Assembly (NCBI GenBank): GCA_964428075.1
Contig: CAYRWQ010000018.1
Span: 1-15,789 of the forward strand
DNA: 15,789 bases
Reading direction: 5' to 3'
Origin: JAGOSP01 sp964428075
Lineage (GTDB): Bacteria > Patescibacteriota > Minisyncoccia > Moranbacterales > UBA1568
This document shows positions 1 to 7,452 of this stretch, in pieces (positions within the stretch are counted from its first letter, which is position 1; each line of letters opens with the position of its first letter). The translations under genes were made by a program, and so were the position numbers. The notes below the pieces were generated by a model. It ran no database searches. It was not told the origin of the DNA and saw only the letters and a program-made list of their open reading frames with translations.

Positions 1-394
1 CTTTATCGGATATAAAAGAAGTCACATTGCTACACCAGACCAAATCAAAAGCATTATCTTCAAACGGAAGCTTAATAGCATCAGCCTTCAAGAAAGCAAC
101 TCTCTCATGAACCCTCTGAGCTTTAGCATATGCTCTCGCTTCAGTAATAGATGTCTCATTTACGTCTACCCCGACTACCCCGCAGCCAGTCAAAAGACTA
201 AGATTCACGCTCGTAAATCCAGTATTGCTCCCAATCTCAAGTACTCTTCTGGAGGCATTTAAAAAAGCATTGACTGCAACAGAATGTACGGTCTTTATAC
301 CTCCAGATGGCCGATTTCTCTCTTTGATAAAACCAACAAATTCAGAATAATTCATTTGCTCAATATTCTGTACCATATGATTCATGATATACAT
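1..394 (-). CDS. SAM-dependent class I methyltransferase, 3' part missing at window edge
   Basis: The first 131 residues are visible and the reading frame runs off the left edge. They show a class I (Rossmann-fold) S-adenosylmethionine-dependent methyltransferase. Motif I is VLEIGSNTGF at about residues 51-60 (E-x-G-x-x-x-G). The acidic end of strand 2 is in GVDVNE (75-80), and an acidic turn/strand 4 segment is LPFEDNAFDLVWCSN (109-123). The substrate cannot be read from this part. I chose the ATG at 394-392 because it directly follows the TAA (397-395) of the synthetase-like gene with no bases between them, which suggests translational coupling. In-frame ATGs at 385 and 376 are alternatives. 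The family call is secure. A shared job with the upstream synthetase-like gene is inference from their arrangement. Confidence 0.8.
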   Translation of the reverse strand, partial: MYIMNHMVQNIEQMNYSEFVGFIKERNRPSGGIKTVHSVAVNAFLNASRRVLEIGSNTGFTSVNLSLLTGCGVVGVDVNETSITEARAYAKAQRVHERVAFLKADAIKLPFEDNAFDLVWCSNVTSFISDK

Positions 395-1552
395 TTATGG
401 TTTAGGGAGATGATGTCCGCGAGGAATATGCGTCGCTTCCCAAATATACGGCAGCTGAAGAATCCACTGCGTATACCGCTGCCATCCGAGACCGAAACCC
501 GAAGTTTTTTGGTGATTCCCCTGAAGCCTCGTCTGAATATATGGATCGTAGTCTCCTTGCGGCAGATTGAATGTCTTCGCCTTTTCTCTCAACGCTTCCG
601 GGCTCGAAATGCGCGTTCCGCTTCCGACCGTCTCACGATACCCGCACAGGATAAAATCCGCGTTCTCGGCAAGCGGAGCGCCGTCCTCGTTCTTATTAAG
701 TTCGTTGTGATAGAAAGGAATCTGCAGCAGCGGGAATTTCGTCACGATGACGTGCTTGCCGAATATCTCTGTAAGTCTGATTTCTTCCCATGCACCGAAG
801 TTTTTCAGGCTGAATTCCTTGTACGTATCATCCCCTGTCTCCTTGAAGAGAGCCTCAAGTGCCTCCGTGAGTGTGATCGTAACGATATTTCCCTCTGAAA
901 AAGCCTAGGGGAGTTCTTCAAACTTTGCATCGCCGATAAAATATTTCAGACTCTCCTTCTCGTTATCTATGAGATATTTCGTGATGCGACGAACCAAACC
1001 GAGAAAGATACCAATATTCTGGTCAAAAGAAACCTTCCCCTCGAATTCGATGTGCTGGAATTCTGAAAGGTGACAAAAGTCCGCTTTTTCTTTCCTGAAT
1101 GAATTGTATATGGAAAATACTTTATCGATATTCTGCGTCAGAAGCCGGAGCTCGAGATAGAATTGCGAGCTTTCCGAAAGGAAAACATTCCGCTCACTAT
1201 CGAACCAGGATATATCAACCGGGAGCGTATCGGTCGTGTAATCCAGCGTTTTCCCGGCATACACTTCTCCCGGAGACGAGATCATAAGCGTCGTGAGAGG
1301 AAGATTGCGCCACTCGGCACCGATCGATCGGAAATACTCCACCGCTCCAAAAAATATCCCGTTGTCTATCTTGTGGAGATGATAAAAATATTCTGGATCC
1401 TGAAAAATCTTCGCGATCCTTCCTGTTGTGATCCCTTCGCTGAAATCGGATTCTTTGACGTCATCAATAGGTTGAAATACGTTATTTCCGTTGTATCTGA
1501 TTCGCTTTTTGCCACCATCGGATATGGCTGAATACGGACTGAGATTATTCAT
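395..1552 (-). pseudogene. Class IIb aminoacyl-tRNA synthetase-like protein (AsnRS/AspRS type), interrupted by in-frame TAG
   Basis: This is one continuous frame of 385 sense-position codons broken only by TAG at 907-905 (codon 216). The upstream part (215 residues) carries class II motif 2: FRKE at about 152-155, followed by HLSEF at 161-165, the AsnRS/archaeal-AspRS pattern. The downstream part (169 codons) carries GSGTRISS and motif 3 GFGLGWQRYTQWIL with its arginine. The ATP-binding core therefore spans the stop. The family normally makes aminoacyl-adenylate from Asn or Asp and charges tRNA. The roughly 100-residue N-terminal OB-fold that reads the anticodon is absent, so this may be a stand-alone paralogue, such as the archaeal asparagine-synthetase-related type. 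The start at ATG 1552 is chosen because coding-like sequence begins there; a GTG at 1750 would add 66 residues with no family character. The ribosome-binding site is weak. The stop could be a recent nonsense mutation, a read error or programmed readthrough. A downstream restart at GTG 745 would lack motif 2. Confidence 0.75.
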
Positions 1553-1584
1553 ATTGATACCGTTGATAAAAATTCCCTTATATA

Positions 1585-1617
1585 AGAAAAGAAAAATCGC
1601 CACCTTCCGTGACGATT
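1585..1617 (-). terminator. Rho-independent terminator or attenuator just upstream of the synthetase-like gene
   Basis: On the minus strand the arms AATCGTCAC (1617-1609) and GTGGCGATT (1603-1595) form a 9-bp stem (one G·U pair) with a 5-base loop. A U-rich tail, TTTTCTTTTCTTATA, follows (about 1594-1580). The structure lies about 185 bases after the NYN gene stop and about 33 bases before the ATG at 1552. It could end transcripts from the NYN gene, or act as a leader attenuator for the synthetase-like gene. The sequence alone does not decide between these. Confidence 0.7.
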
Positions 1618-1801
1618 CTTCCCTCCGGCCTTTACGGACGGGAACCGGTCGCTTGAGAAATATTGATGTTGGCTCGCCGGCCCGGTCTAGGACCTTTGTA
1701 GGCCGTTGAGGGATTCTTTGGGAGTACTCGCAACAGACCCGAAAAGACACGAGAAGTGTATCATCTTATTTCCGAAAACTTCCCAAAAAAACAGGCCTCT
1801 T

Positions 1802-2302
1802 CTAACCCATAAGATACCGCTTGGGTCCTTCAGAAAGATTGGTAAACTCATCAGCCCGTTCAATCAACTTGGCTGAGGCCGATTCGCCAAAAGCGATGAC
1901 TTCCACCCGACAACCGGTCGTATTCTGGATATATTCTACCAGAGGAATATAATCACCATCACCAGAAATCAAGACAATGACGTCAAGGCTGCGCGACATC
2001 TTGACAGCGTCGATGGCAATACCAACATCCCAGTCACCTTTCTTCGATCCATCTGGAAAGATTTGTAGGTCCTTCGTTTTCACATCATATCCGGTCTTCT
2101 CAAGTGCCTCAATAAACTTGTCTTCCATCCCCTCGGTCGTTGTGATGCCATAGGCAATCGCCCGAATCAACTTACGTCCAGAGACGGCGCTTTCCAGTAC
2201 ATTTTTAAAATGCACTTTCTTCTTATACAAAACCCGAGCACTATGATACAGATTGGAGACATCAACGAGGACACCAACTCGCTGTTCAGGAAATTTTGCC
2301 AT
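1802..2302 (-). CDS. NYN domain (LabA/DUF88-like) PIN-fold nuclease-like protein
   Basis: This 166-residue protein matches the NYN family, a PIN-like fold whose members are known or predicted metal-dependent ribonucleases. The conserved acidic set is visible: D14 and N17 in VLVDVSNLYH, D90, D92 and D98 in GDWDVGIAIDA, and D115/D117 in LISGDGDYIPL. The C-terminal strand-helix VEVIAFGESAS is also typical of LabA-type NYN proteins. Length and motif order fit an intact single-domain enzyme. It ends with TAG, which shows that TAG is used as a normal stop here. It lies downstream of rpsO on the same strand with a 120-base gap. The Shine-Dalgarno sequence is weak (AAGAAAG about 4 bases before ATG). 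The RNA substrate is unknown; a link to translation or RNA turnover is inference from the rpsO neighbour. Confidence 0.85.
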   Translation of the reverse strand: MAKFPEQRVGVLVDVSNLYHSARVLYKKKVHFKNVLESAVSGRKLIRAIAYGITTTEGMEDKFIEALEKTGYDVKTKDLQIFPDGSKKGDWDVGIAIDAVKMSRSLDVIVLISGDGDYIPLVEYIQNTTGCRVEVIAFGESASAKLIERADEFTNLSEGPKRYLMG

Positions 2303-2422
2303 AAACTTTCTTTAAGGAAACCCTCTTCTTCAGAGTGCCAGGGAGTTTCTCTTCATTGTTTTGGATAACGCTTCCTTGTCCTCTAAAAAACCATTCAGAA
2401 GTGATACAAAGTCACCATCGTC

Positions 2423-2686
2423 TTACAGGCTCAGATCTTTTCGGAGCTTCTGCGCTGCCTGTTCGTTTACCTTTTCCAGGTAACTCATCAGTTTCTTGCG
2501 ACGAGAAACCATTTTCAATAAACCCCGACGAGAATGAAAATCTTTCGCGTTCTTCTTGAGATGAGTCGTCAATCTTTTAATCTGCTCTGTGAAAAGCACG
2601 ATTTGGTACTCTGGGGAACCAGTGTCTTTATCGTGTCTCCGGAAAGGAGTGGTTACTTTTTCCTTCTGCTTATGTGTAAGCGCCAT
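2423..2686 (-). CDS. rpsO: 30S ribosomal protein S15 (uS15)
   Basis: The 87-residue product is full length for uS15 (usually 88-89). It binds the central domain of 16S rRNA early in 30S assembly and contributes to a bridge with the 50S subunit. Diagnostic segments are DTGSPEYQIVLFTEQI at about 21-36, LTTHLKKNAKDFHSRRGLL at about 39-57 with the rRNA-binding H-S-R-R-G-L, and VSRRKKLMSYL at about 60-70. The start ATG at 2686 gives the expected N-terminus, MALT. It is transcribed after gyrA, but a strong terminator (2881-2906) separates the two, so it probably has its own promoter in 2687-2880, where I could not pick a convincing -35/-10 pair. Many bacteria autoregulate S15 through its 5' UTR; that is not demonstrable here. 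Confidence 0.97.
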   Translation of the reverse strand: MALTHKQKEKVTTPFRRHDKDTGSPEYQIVLFTEQIKRLTTHLKKNAKDFHSRRGLLKMVSRRKKLMSYLEKVNEQAAQKLRKDLSL

Positions 2687-2880
2687 ACGCCTCTTGTGTC
2701 AGCAACGACAGAGCCGGATCATCGACCAAACTACATCGCGCTCAAATTAAAATATCACAAAAGCACGATACCATGCCCCACTGATTCTCGCAACTCCCGG
2801 ATTTTTCAGATTTCCTGACATAGAAAGAAAGCCCGACGTCCACAGATGCATTTTACGAAGGATACGTGCATCGCGCAACA

Positions 2881-2906
2881 AAAAAAAGAGGCTGATGAGC
2901 CTCTTT
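2881..2906 (-). terminator. Rho-independent terminator after gyrA
   Basis: The arms AAAGAGGCT and AGCCTCTTT (2885-2893 and 2898-2906) form a perfect 9-bp stem with a 4-base loop. On the minus strand a run of seven T follows (2887-2881). It lies about 65 bases past the gyrA stop codon. The plus side also has a short T-rich tail, so some bidirectional activity is possible. Confidence 0.9.
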
Positions 2907-2970
2907 CTTATTGTATATGATACATTTTTTCTCCCACATATCATACGCCCCCTCAGACAAGCAGCGTGCT

Positions 2971-5448
2971 TTATAAGAGAGTGAAAGCGGCAACCACATC
3001 CTTCGTCTGTGGCTTCATCACTCGCACCCCCTGAGTCACCCGACCAAGAAGCGGTACCGACTTGAACGGTATGCGGATAATAGTGCCTTTTTCTGAGGTT
3101 AAAATGAGATCGTCCTCGATATTCGCTAGACTGGTGACCAGAGCTCCGACGATATCACCTGTCTTTGGTGTCACTTTCATCGCTTTCATTCCAGAACCAC
3201 CGCGCTTTTGTGTCTTAAACTGCTTCAAAGCCGAGCGCTTGCCATATCCATTCTGCGACAATACCAGTAGCTCCATATCTTTGGCATCTCTATCGATGAT
3301 ATCCATCCCAACAATTCTGTCTTTTTCGTCTTTGAGTTTCATGCCACGTACTCCTCCAGCGTTTCGACCCATCGGTCGAACATCCGACTCCTTGAAACGG
3401 ACTGATTGCCCATCAGCAGTCGTCATAACGACCTCATCACTTCCCGTCGTCGGCCACACCCAACCCAACACGTCACCTTTCTCCAGCGTGATGGCTATCA
3501 AACCACTCCGACGGACATTTTCAAACTCATCCAATTTTGACTTCTTGACCGTACCATTCCGTGTCGCCATGAACAAATATCTGTACGCACTATCCTTGTT
3601 TAAGGAGATCATTTCCGTTATTTTCTCCTCCTGAGAAATCTGTAAAAAGTTCACTATGGCTTGTCCACGAGCCGTCCGTGAAGATTCAGGAATCTCATAG
3701 GCCTTCATCTGAAAAACTTTTCCAGAGTTCGTGAAGAACATGAGGTTATCATGCATTTCGATGGTTAATACTATGGCGATTCGATCCTCTTCCTTGGTCG
3801 TTGCGCCAATCACACCCTTACCACCACGCTTTTGTACACGATATACGGTCGGATTCATTCTCTTGATATATCCATCCTCAGTCAGCGTAACAATCGCTTC
3901 TTCGTTTGGAATGATATCTTCTTGTTTAAACTCCCCGATGCCACCCTTCACAACCTTCGTCCTTCGCTCGTCACCGTATTTGTCACGTACTTCGATCAAT
4001 TCACTCTTTACTAAGCCAAGAATCTTCTGACGATGTCTTAACAAATCCTCCAAATAAGCAATCAACTTCAATTTTTCCGCAAGTTCATCATCAATCTTCT
4101 TCCGTTCGAGCCCTGATAGGGTTTGTAAACGCATCTCAAGAATAGCGGTCGCCTGACGCTCAGAAAGTCGAAAATTCTTCATGAGATTCGAATGTGCCTC
4201 CTCTTTGTTTGCGGATCGTTTAATCGTTTCAATGACAGCATCAATATGGTCCAATGCCTTCTTCAAGCCTTCAAGGATATGCGCTCGATCCTGAGCTCTT
4301 TGGAGCTCGAACTGCGCTCGACGAGTCACCACGATCTCTCGATGCTTGATATAGTGTTCAAGTATAGCCTTCAAGTTGAGCACCTGTGGATCCACCCCGT
4401 CCACCAAAGCGAGCATGTTCACATTAAAATTCTTCTGTAAATCCGTCATGGAATACAAAGCATTCAGGACTTTCTGAGGATAAGCATCCTTTTTCAGCTC
4501 AATGACTACCCGAACACCATCCTTATCCGATTCGTCACGAAGATCTTTGATACCAATAATCTTGTCTTCCTTGACCAAATCAGCAATTTTCATGATCAGC
4601 GCCGACTTGTTCGTCTGGTATGTCATCTCAGATACAATGATCTGGAAGCTCCCGGCTTTTGTCTCAACAATATTCACCCGCGCACGAGTCATAATCGGTC
4701 CTTTACCGGTCGCATAGGCATGATGAATGTCATGACTATTGTATATGATGCCCCCTGTTGGAAAGTCTGGTCCTTTAATGAAGCCCATAAGGTCATCAAT
4801 CGTCGCCTCGGAATGGTCAATCAGATGGCAGATACCATCTACCAACTCATTGAGGTTGTGAGGTGGAATATTGGTCGCCATACCGACCGCGATCCCGACC
4901 GTCCCATTCAACAGCAGCTGAGGCAACTTCGCTGGCAACACCGTCGGTTCTTCGTGTACGCCATCAAAATTCGGAATGAAATCTACGGTATCTTTTTCAA
5001 TATCTACGAGCATTTCTTCAGCGATTGATGCAAGCTTGGCTTCCGTGTAACGATACGCCGCTGCTCCATCACCGTCCATCGAACCAAAGTTCCCCTGTCC
5101 CCACACCAGTGGATAACGCAGGGAAAAATCCTGCGCCATACGTACCATCGTGTCATACACAGCCGTATCACCATGTGGATGATACTTTCCGAGCACTTCA
5201 CCGACTACCGTCGCAGATTTGCGGAACTTCACATTTGATCGCAGACCAGTTGACCACATCGAGTACAAAATACGTCGATGAACCGGTTTCAAGCCATCAC
5301 GTACATCTGGTAAAGCGCGAGCAACGATCACGCTCATCGCATAATCAAGATATGACTGCTTCACTTCACCCGTGATACTGCGGGGTTCAATCTTTCCGTC
5401 ATGATACTGTGAATCCGACATACGTCTTACATTCCTTGCATTATCCAT
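2971..5448 (-). CDS. gyrA: DNA gyrase subunit A
   Basis: GyrA is the DNA breakage-reunion subunit of gyrase, which introduces negative supercoils with GyrB and ATP; gyrB is not in this window. The 825-residue length is typical. Visible features are the winged-helix entry ALPDVRDGLKPVHRRILY (about 45-62), the quinolone-resistance region with KYHPHGDTAVYDT (88-100), and the catalytic tyrosine in AYRYTEAKL (Y134 by alignment). At the E. coli Ser83 position it has Thr95, and at Asp87 it has Asp99. The GyrA box QKRGGKG (539-545) opens the C-terminal beta-pinwheel and supports GyrA rather than ParC. The ATG at 5448 is preceded by GGAGGG (5463-5458) at 9-base spacing, so this start is well supported. 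It is the last gene of a co-directional cluster with an MBL-fold gene and a small membrane protein, the latter ending 20 bases upstream. Confidence 0.97.
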   Translation of the reverse strand: MDNARNVRRMSDSQYHDGKIEPRSITGEVKQSYLDYAMSVIVARALPDVRDGLKPVHRRILYSMWSTGLRSNVKFRKSATVVGEVLGKYHPHGDTAVYDTMVRMAQDFSLRYPLVWGQGNFGSMDGDGAAAYRYTEAKLASIAEEMLVDIEKDTVDFIPNFDGVHEEPTVLPAKLPQLLLNGTVGIAVGMATNIPPHNLNELVDGICHLIDHSEATIDDLMGFIKGPDFPTGGIIYNSHDIHHAYATGKGPIMTRARVNIVETKAGSFQIIVSEMTYQTNKSALIMKIADLVKEDKIIGIKDLRDESDKDGVRVVIELKKDAYPQKVLNALYSMTDLQKNFNVNMLALVDGVDPQVLNLKAILEHYIKHREIVVTRRAQFELQRAQDRAHILEGLKKALDHIDAVIETIKRSANKEEAHSNLMKNFRLSERQATAILEMRLQTLSGLERKKIDDELAEKLKLIAYLEDLLRHRQKILGLVKSELIEVRDKYGDERRTKVVKGGIGEFKQEDIIPNEEAIVTLTEDGYIKRMNPTVYRVQKRGGKGVIGATTKEEDRIAIVLTIEMHDNLMFFTNSGKVFQMKAYEIPESSRTARGQAIVNFLQISQEEKITEMISLNKDSAYRYLFMATRNGTVKKSKLDEFENVRRSGLIAITLEKGDVLGWVWPTTGSDEVVMTTADGQSVRFKESDVRPMGRNAGGVRGMKLKDEKDRIVGMDIIDRDAKDMELLVLSQNGYGKRSALKQFKTQKRGGSGMKAMKVTPKTGDIVGALVTSLANIEDDLILTSEKGTIIRIPFKSVPLLGRVTQGVRVMKPQTKDVVAAFTLL

Positions 5449-5468
5449 ACCTACAAACCCTCCAGTGT

Positions 5469-5843
5469 TTATCGAGGACCAACCTCAGCTGTATCCTCCG
5501 AAGTACTGGCCCGATACTCTCTTTCCTGCATTTCGGTCTGAAAAAGATTCTCCGTCGTTCCTACATCCACCTGTCCAGTCTCTATCCCGCCACCTTCTTG
5601 TTCCAACAACGTAGAGAGTGACGGCCGAACCTGATCCGTCGGCGGTAAAATCTGCAATGCCTTATTCCGAATATCTTCGTCACGTACCACGGTCGCGACA
5701 GTGCGAAAACTTTCACCCAAAGAAAGAAACCAAATGCCAACGACAAAGACCATGGTAACCGTCACGCATCCGTACAGGTATTGGAGACGTATTGTTTCCG
5801 GTTTTTGACGAATAGTGTCGATTTTTTCCCAAATTGAGTACAT
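5469..5843 (-). CDS. Small single-pass membrane protein upstream of gyrA, function unknown
   Basis: I do not recognise this 124-residue protein. A charged amphipathic N-terminus (about 1-20, YSIWEKIDTIRQKPETIR) precedes one hydrophobic segment at about 21-42 (LYGCVTVTMVFVVGIWFLSL). A hydrophilic, acidic, Gln/Glu/Thr-rich tail follows to residue 124 and is likely disordered. The N-terminal lysines and arginines suggest an N-in, C-out topology. The start at ATG 5843 is supported by AAGG about 5 bases upstream; an in-frame extension to 5879 would overlap the MBL gene and lacks support. It sits 13 bases after the MBL gene stop and 20 bases before gyrA, so the three genes are probably co-transcribed. 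Similar short anchored proteins with variable tails precede gyrA in related genomes as far as I recall, but no function is known to me. Confidence 0.75.
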   Translation of the reverse strand: MYSIWEKIDTIRQKPETIRLQYLYGCVTVTMVFVVGIWFLSLGESFRTVATVVRDEDIRNKALQILPPTDQVRPSLSTLLEQEGGGIETGQVDVGTTENLFQTEMQEREYRASTSEDTAEVGPR

Positions 5844-5856
5844 AAATACCTTGCAA

Positions 5857-6516
5857 TCAACTATTTCCCAAAAGCACAATCTCCATTATTTTACCTTCTA
5901 AATCTCTTTTTTTCACATTGAACTTGGTAAGTGTCTCATCAGGACAGTTCCCTAAAACGCTACAAAACTTTTTGATATCTGGCAAATCTGTCTTCATACC
6001 CGCAATCGCATAATGCATCGGAATCGTAATCTTTGGCTCAATCTTTCTCACAAGATCATCGACTTGATCGAGCGCCAAGGTGTCTGTCCCCGCGGCAGCT
6101 ACGAACAAAATATCAACGTCTCCTAACTTTTCAATAACCGATGGCTCCAATTCATGACCGAGCGCACCCAAGAAACACAAGCGCATTTCTTCCGATTCTA
6201 CCAGAAACAACGTGTTTCTTCCGTTCACTGAACCATTTTGAGTATCCCGAAAACTCGGAAAACCGACCAGAGTCACCCCCCGTACGGAGTATTCACCCGG
6301 CGCGTCAAAAATCAAAGGCGCCCCTTTCATGACAGACGATTCGAGAGTCTCGCGCGTCTGATGCGACAAAATCACTATCTGTGCCTCTACTTGAGGCGCG
6401 CGCAATCCGGTTGATTTCTCCGGAATATCAGTCAGAATCGTAATATCCTCTGTGGCCCGACCATTCGGTTTTGTCGTAATTTTAAAACAAAAATCACCGT
6501 AATACTGGATATTCAT
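5857..6516 (-). CDS. UlaG-like metallo-beta-lactamase-fold protein with degenerate metal site
   Basis: The 219-residue protein has the layout of the COG2220/UlaG-like MBL-fold family: N-terminal beta strand (MNIQYYGDFCFKI), a region matching the metal loop (VILSHQTRETLE, about 49-60), DAPGEYSVRGV (71-81), NTLFLVESEEMRLCFLGALGHELEP (101-125) and a late IPMHY (165-169). Family members usually hydrolyse small substrates with one or two metal ions. Most expected ligands are missing here: GH near the N-terminus is GD (7-8), H-x-H-x-D-H is H52-x-T-x-E-T, and the GDLGH type segment reads GALGH. Only H52, H121 and H168 remain. This may be a pseudoenzyme or bind metal differently. The start ATG 6516 matches the family N-terminus; upstream TTG codons are unlikely. 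It heads a probable cluster with the small membrane protein and gyrA. Confidence 0.85.
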   Translation of the reverse strand: MNIQYYGDFCFKITTKPNGRATEDITILTDIPEKSTGLRAPQVEAQIVILSHQTRETLESSVMKGAPLIFDAPGEYSVRGVTLVGFPSFRDTQNGSVNGRNTLFLVESEEMRLCFLGALGHELEPSVIEKLGDVDILFVAAAGTDTLALDQVDDLVRKIEPKITIPMHYAIAGMKTDLPDIKKFCSVLGNCPDETLTKFNVKKRDLEGKIMEIVLLGNS

Positions 6517-6621
6517 AGACAAACACAAACACTCCAAATTACCTTACCTAGGTTAACACAGAAAAAAAGCCTTGTCGATATTCAAATAAGCCAAAAAGAA
6601 ACAATATTTTCTACAACATTT

Positions 6622-6765
6622 TCACGATCTATTGTCTATCGGAAGCAGAGCGAGTGTCCTGAGCGCCTCGAGCGCATACTCGCCAAACATCTTGTGCGAA
6701 CGTATTTCCGGAATCCCGGCAAACTGATCCTCTATATATTCGATGATCGATGGTTTGGTGGACAT
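6622..6765 (-). pseudogene. TfoX N-terminal-domain-like remnant with internal deletion
   Basis: A 47-codon frame starts at ATG 6765 and ends at TGA 6622. Its first 32 residues (STKPSIIEYIEDQFAGIPE, then IRSHKMFGEYAL) match the start of the TfoX N-terminal domain, a small domain of about 100 residues found in competence regulators and in many short uncharacterised proteins. After MFGEYAL it jumps to EALRTLALLP, which resembles the C-terminal helix of the same domain, so roughly 50-60 central residues seem to be gone. The hexamer GCGCTC occurs on both sides of the junction (TATGCGCTCGAGGCGCTCAG), as expected for deletion between short direct repeats. It keeps a good ribosome site (GAGG, about 6 bases before ATG) and follows lexA by 21 bases, so it may still be translated. 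A shortened functional peptide is possible; a decayed gene is more likely. Confidence 0.65.
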
Positions 6766-6786
6766 ATTTTTCCTCGTGTACATTTG

Positions 6787-7452
6787 TTATCTCTCCCCTA
6801 TTGATTTCGGCAGTTTGAGCACGTTGACCACAAGACCATTGATGACGAAATCATCCTCGGTGGTAAGAAAAATCGGCTTGTGCCGTTTGTCGGTCGACTC
6901 CGGAATGAGCGCGATCATCTTGCCGTCTACCGTCCGGTACGTCTTTACGGTCGCCAATCCGTCTATCACCACCAGCACTCGGTCATTGTTCTTATATTCC
7001 TTCACGCCTCCATCGACCAGTACAAAGTCTCCGCTCTCAATGGTCTTGCTATTCACCACCGCCTTGTTCATTGAAGTCCCATTGACCTGCACCGCGAAGA
7101 TGTTTCGATCCTTCACAAGACGTTTGGAGACTCGGAGATACCCTTCAACATACTGGTCAGCAAACATCGCGGCCGCTCCCGCGCTCGCCGAACCGAAGAC
7201 CGGAACTTGGACGAAATTATCGCTCGTCACACCCTTGAGAAGTATCCCCCGATCTTCCGATGTCCGCTCGATATATCCTTTCTCCTCGAGAGCGTTGAGA
7301 TAGAGGAAAAAACTCCGCACGCTCCTGAGCTGCAACCCGAGTCGCGCACTTTCCTCCTTGATCTCTCGCACCGTCGGCATCTGGCCGTGTTCAGCAAAGA
7401 ACTGTTTAATGGCTTGCAACACTATCTTCTGCTTCTGCGTCAGAATGTCCAT
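6787..7452 (-). CDS. lexA: LexA-type SOS repressor with self-cleaving S24 peptidase domain
   Basis: LexA represses DNA-damage genes and cleaves itself when stimulated by RecA filaments. The 221-residue protein has the full two-domain plan. Residues 1-65 form a winged helix-turn-helix (LTQKQKIVLQAIKQFFAEHG, then PTVREIKEE and a long recognition-helix region ending in EEKGYIER). The hinge is followed by VPVFGSASAGAAA with the Ala91-Gly92 scissile bond. The Ser-Lys dyad is in VNGTSMNK (Ser127) and LATVKTYR (Lys170). The ATG at 7452 has AGAGGA about 7 bases upstream, so the start is well supported. It diverges from rpsA across 579 bases. I found no clear match to the Gram-positive (GAAC-N4-GTTC) or E. 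coli (CTGT-N8-ACAG) operator in its upstream region, so autoregulation cannot be shown. The TfoX-like remnant follows in the same transcript direction. Confidence 0.93.
   Translation of the reverse strand: MDILTQKQKIVLQAIKQFFAEHGQMPTVREIKEESARLGLQLRSVRSFFLYLNALEEKGYIERTSEDRGILLKGVTSDNFVQVPVFGSASAGAAAMFADQYVEGYLRVSKRLVKDRNIFAVQVNGTSMNKAVVNSKTIESGDFVLVDGGVKEYKNNDRVLVVIDGLATVKTYRTVDGKMIALIPESTDKRHKPIFLTTEDDFVINGLVVNVLKLPKSIGER

Noticed and set aside
284..898. 204-codon plus-strand frame opposite the synthetase-like gene
   Set aside because: It lies antisense to a frame with class II synthetase motifs and has no homology or start context of its own.
905..907. TAG read as a sense codon throughout the genome
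   Set aside because: TAG properly ends the NYN gene (1804-1802) and the secreted-protein gene (14253-14251), so general recoding does not fit. Local readthrough is left open.
1595..1617. T-box riboswitch before the synthetase-like gene
   Set aside because: GGTGG occurs, but in the 3' arm of the terminator rather than the 5' arm, and no specifier stem or full T-box sequence is visible.
1553..1750. GTG 1750 as start of the synthetase-like gene
   Set aside because: The extra 66 residues are Arg/Pro-rich without family similarity and would run through the terminator hairpin.
2380..2416. Terminator after rpsO
   Set aside because: Only a 4-5 bp stem (GTGA/TCAC) and the T run sits about 10 bases away, too weak to call.
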